Source: Gammaproteobacteria bacterium
Lineage (GTDB): Bacteria > Pseudomonadota > Gammaproteobacteria > Steroidobacterales > Steroidobacteraceae
NCBI GenBank assembly: GCA_947455595.1
Contig: CANGOP010000009.1
Coordinates: 1-64,000 of the forward strand
Reading direction: 5' to 3'
DNA length: 64,000 nt
Position numbers and translations under genes: made by a program
Shown here: one piece after another, positions 62,721 through 64,000 of the stretch
Layout of the letters: every line of letters starts with the position of its first letter
How positions within the stretch are numbered: the first letter of the stretch is position 1
The notes under the pieces: model-generated
What the model was told of the DNA's origin: nothing
What the model saw: only the letters and a program-made list of their open reading frames with translations
The model's database searches: none

Positions 62721-63772
62721 AGGCCCTGATCGCGCTCATGGCCGGTGATGGCATCGGTCCGGAAGTCACCGCCGAAGCGGTGCGTTGCCTCAACGTCGTG
62801 GCCCGTCAGCACGGCCATGATTTTGCATTTGAGGCCGCCCCGGTGGGCGCAATCGCCATCGAAACCACGGGCTCACCGCTGCCGGAGCCCACGCTGGCGC
62901 TCGCCAAGCGCTGCGATGCGATTCTCTTCGGCGCCATCGGCACGCCAAAGTACGCCGATCCCACCCTGAAGGTGCGCCCCGAGCAAGGGCTGCTCAAGCT
63001 GCGCCAAGAACTCGGGCTGTATGCCAACCTGCGACCGGTGACCTGTTTCCCGTCGGTGTATGACGTCTCACCGCTCAAGCCTGAACTCCTGGCGGGCGTT
63101 GACATCATGGTCATCCGCGAGCTGACCGGCGGGATCTATTTCGGTGAGAAGACCCGCACCGAGACCTCGGCCACCGACATCTGCACGTACACCGTCGCCG
63201 AAGTCGAGCGCATCGTGCGTTTGGGCGCGACCTTGGCGCGTGCCCGTCGCGGCAAGCTCTGCTCGGTCGACAAGGCAAATGTCCTAGAAACCTCGCGGCT
63301 GTGGCGCTCCGTCGTTCAGCCCATCATGAAGGACGAGTTCCCGGACGTCGCGCTGGAGCACATGTACATTGACGCGGCCGCGATGCACCTGCTGCGTCGC
63401 CCGTCAGATTTCGACGTCGTGATCACCGAGAACATGTTCGGCGACATTCTCACCGACGAAGCCTCAATGCTGCCGGGGTCGTTAGGGTTATGTCCGTCGG
63501 CATCGCTCGGCACCGGCACGCGCGGCCTGTACGAGCCCATCCACGGTTCGGCGCCGGACATCGCCGGAAGGGGTATCGCCAATCCGTACGCGACGATCCT
63601 CTCCGCCGCCATGCTCCTGCGTCATTCGCTGGGGCTTGAATCCGAAGCCCGACAGATCGAGGCAGCGGTTGCGTCGGCGCTCGCGGACGGCGTGCGCACT
63701 GCCGACTTAAAGCCCACAGGCCAGCCCGCCAACACGCGCGAGGCCGGCGATGCGGTGGTCGCCCGCCTCTAG
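62717..63772 (+). CDS. leuB: 3-isopropylmalate dehydrogenase
   Basis: A 351-residue NAD-dependent decarboxylating dehydrogenase: [62 protein letters not shown] and [20 protein letters not shown] (metal Asp). Last gene of the operon; I see only a weak GCCCGC/GCGGGC inverted pair near 63762-63800 as possible end signal. Confidence 0.96.
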   Translation: MKALIALMAGDGIGPEVTAEAVRCLNVVARQHGHDFAFEAAPVGAIAIETTGSPLPEPTLALAKRCDAILFGAIGTPKYADPTLKVRPEQGLLKLRQELGLYANLRPVTCFPSVYDVSPLKPELLAGVDIMVIRELTGGIYFGEKTRTETSATDICTYTVAEVERIVRLGATLARARRGKLCSVDKANVLETSRLWRSVVQPIMKDEFPDVALEHMYIDAAAMHLLRRPSDFDVVITENMFGDILTDEASMLPGSLGLCPSASLGTGTRGLYEPIHGSAPDIAGRGIANPYATILSAAMLLRHSLGLESEARQIEAAVASALADGVRTADLKPTGQPANTREAGDAVVARL

Positions 63773-63790
63773 GGGCGACCGGGCATCCGC

Positions 63791-64000
63791 CTAGCGGGCG
63801 GGATCGTTTGCGCCGCGCCGCACCGCGTTCACGATCGCGAAGAAAACGTCCGTATTGTCGATCACCCCATGGAAGCGTCGGCTGCCGGCGCCCATGGCCG
63901 ACAACGGCACGTCCGCACCCGTATGCGTTGCCGAATCTCCCTCCACTTGTCCGGTGACGAGAAAGTCGCCCCGCACATCGCGCTGCAGCGGCGTGGTCGG
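63791..64000 (-). CDS. Alkaline phosphatase, C-terminal part
   Basis: The frame enters from the right edge and stops at TAG (63791-63793), giving the last 69 residues. THTGADVPLSAMGAGSRRFH then GVIDNTDVFF matches the C-terminal block of PhoA-type alkaline phosphatases (HTGEDVPVYA.GP.A..F.G..DNT.IF), including the His zinc ligand. It would be periplasmic; the signal peptide and active-site Ser lie outside. Convergent with leuB, 18 bp apart. Confidence 0.82.
   Translation of the reverse strand, partial: PTTPLQRDVRGDFLVTGQVEGDSATHTGADVPLSAMGAGSRRFHGVIDNTDVFFAIVNAVRRGANDPAR

Noticed and set aside
1-64000. tRNA, rRNA, CRISPR array or prophage genes
   Set aside because: I saw no cloverleaf-like sequence, no rRNA stretch, no regularly spaced repeats with spacers and no phage proteins; a covariance-model scan would be needed to exclude small RNAs.

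Overview
The window is high-GC DNA from a gammaproteobacterium. The evidence is the gene order fabD-fabG-acpP-fabF-pabB-pabC-mltG-tmk-holB-pilZ, an azurin, a type II secretion block, TonB/ExbB/ExbD/ExbD, and an ilvC-leuA-leuC-leuD-leuB operon behind a LeuL-like attenuator. The style (TonB receptors with an EEVVVTAQKR plug start, the tonB-exbB-exbD-exbD-TPR cluster) suggests the Xanthomonadales/Nevskiales/Steroidobacter side of the class. That placement is inference. No rRNA, tRNA, CRISPR array, phage gene or intact transposase was seen.

Region 1 (1-18.0 kb) is accessory. After a partial discoidin-like C-terminus and a broken serine hydrolase come two short direct-repeat motifs that look like insertion-element ends. 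A same-strand run follows: M3 oligopeptidase, M19 dipeptidase-like protein, PchR-type AraC regulator, two tandem DUF885 proteins, an alpha/beta hydrolase with an atypical nucleophile site, a TonB-dependent receptor, a second membrane-anchored alpha/beta hydrolase, an SRPBCC protein, an MFS carrier, an erythromycin-esterase-like protein and a truncated amidohydrolase. Many stop/start junctions overlap. I read this as an uptake-and-hydrolysis island for a peptidic or ester/amide-containing compound. It is the best candidate here for an undescribed system.

Region 2 (18.0-25.5 kb) holds small accessory genes: a ParE-like toxin with a decapitated antitoxin, a VOC protein, a tannase-family esterase, a frameshifted membrane protein, a TIR-like (MTH538/ThsB-type) protein, an EEP-family phosphohydrolase, a DUF6941 protein, a secreted SGNH hydrolase and a Doc-type toxin-antitoxin pair with a palindromic operator.

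Region 3 (25.5-34.2 kb, minus strand) is the fatty-acid/folate/replication operon. fabD is its first gene: plsX and fabH are not next to it, and a hairpin with a U-rich tail sits between acpP and fabF. Region 4 (34.2-40.1 kb, plus) is gspG-H-I-J-K-L-M-N and a small GNAT protein; gspC-F are not in the window. Region 5 (40.1-43.6 kb, minus) is a four-gene peptide-type ABC transporter without a binding protein, preceded by a terminator-like leader. Region 6 (43.6-49.2 kb) has etfBA, an outer-membrane c-type cytochrome/beta-barrel protein next to azurin, a Prx5 peroxiredoxin and an SDR. Region 7 (49.1-54.1 kb, minus) is two periplasmic TPR proteins and the tonB-exbB-exbD-exbD energy module, which would power receptors such as the one at 9.7 kb.

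Region 8 (54.4-64.0 kb) is ilvD and a leucyl aminopeptidase on the minus strand, and divergently the leucine-attenuated ilvC-leuACDB operon, so branched-chain amino acid synthesis is concentrated here. The window ends inside an alkaline phosphatase gene.
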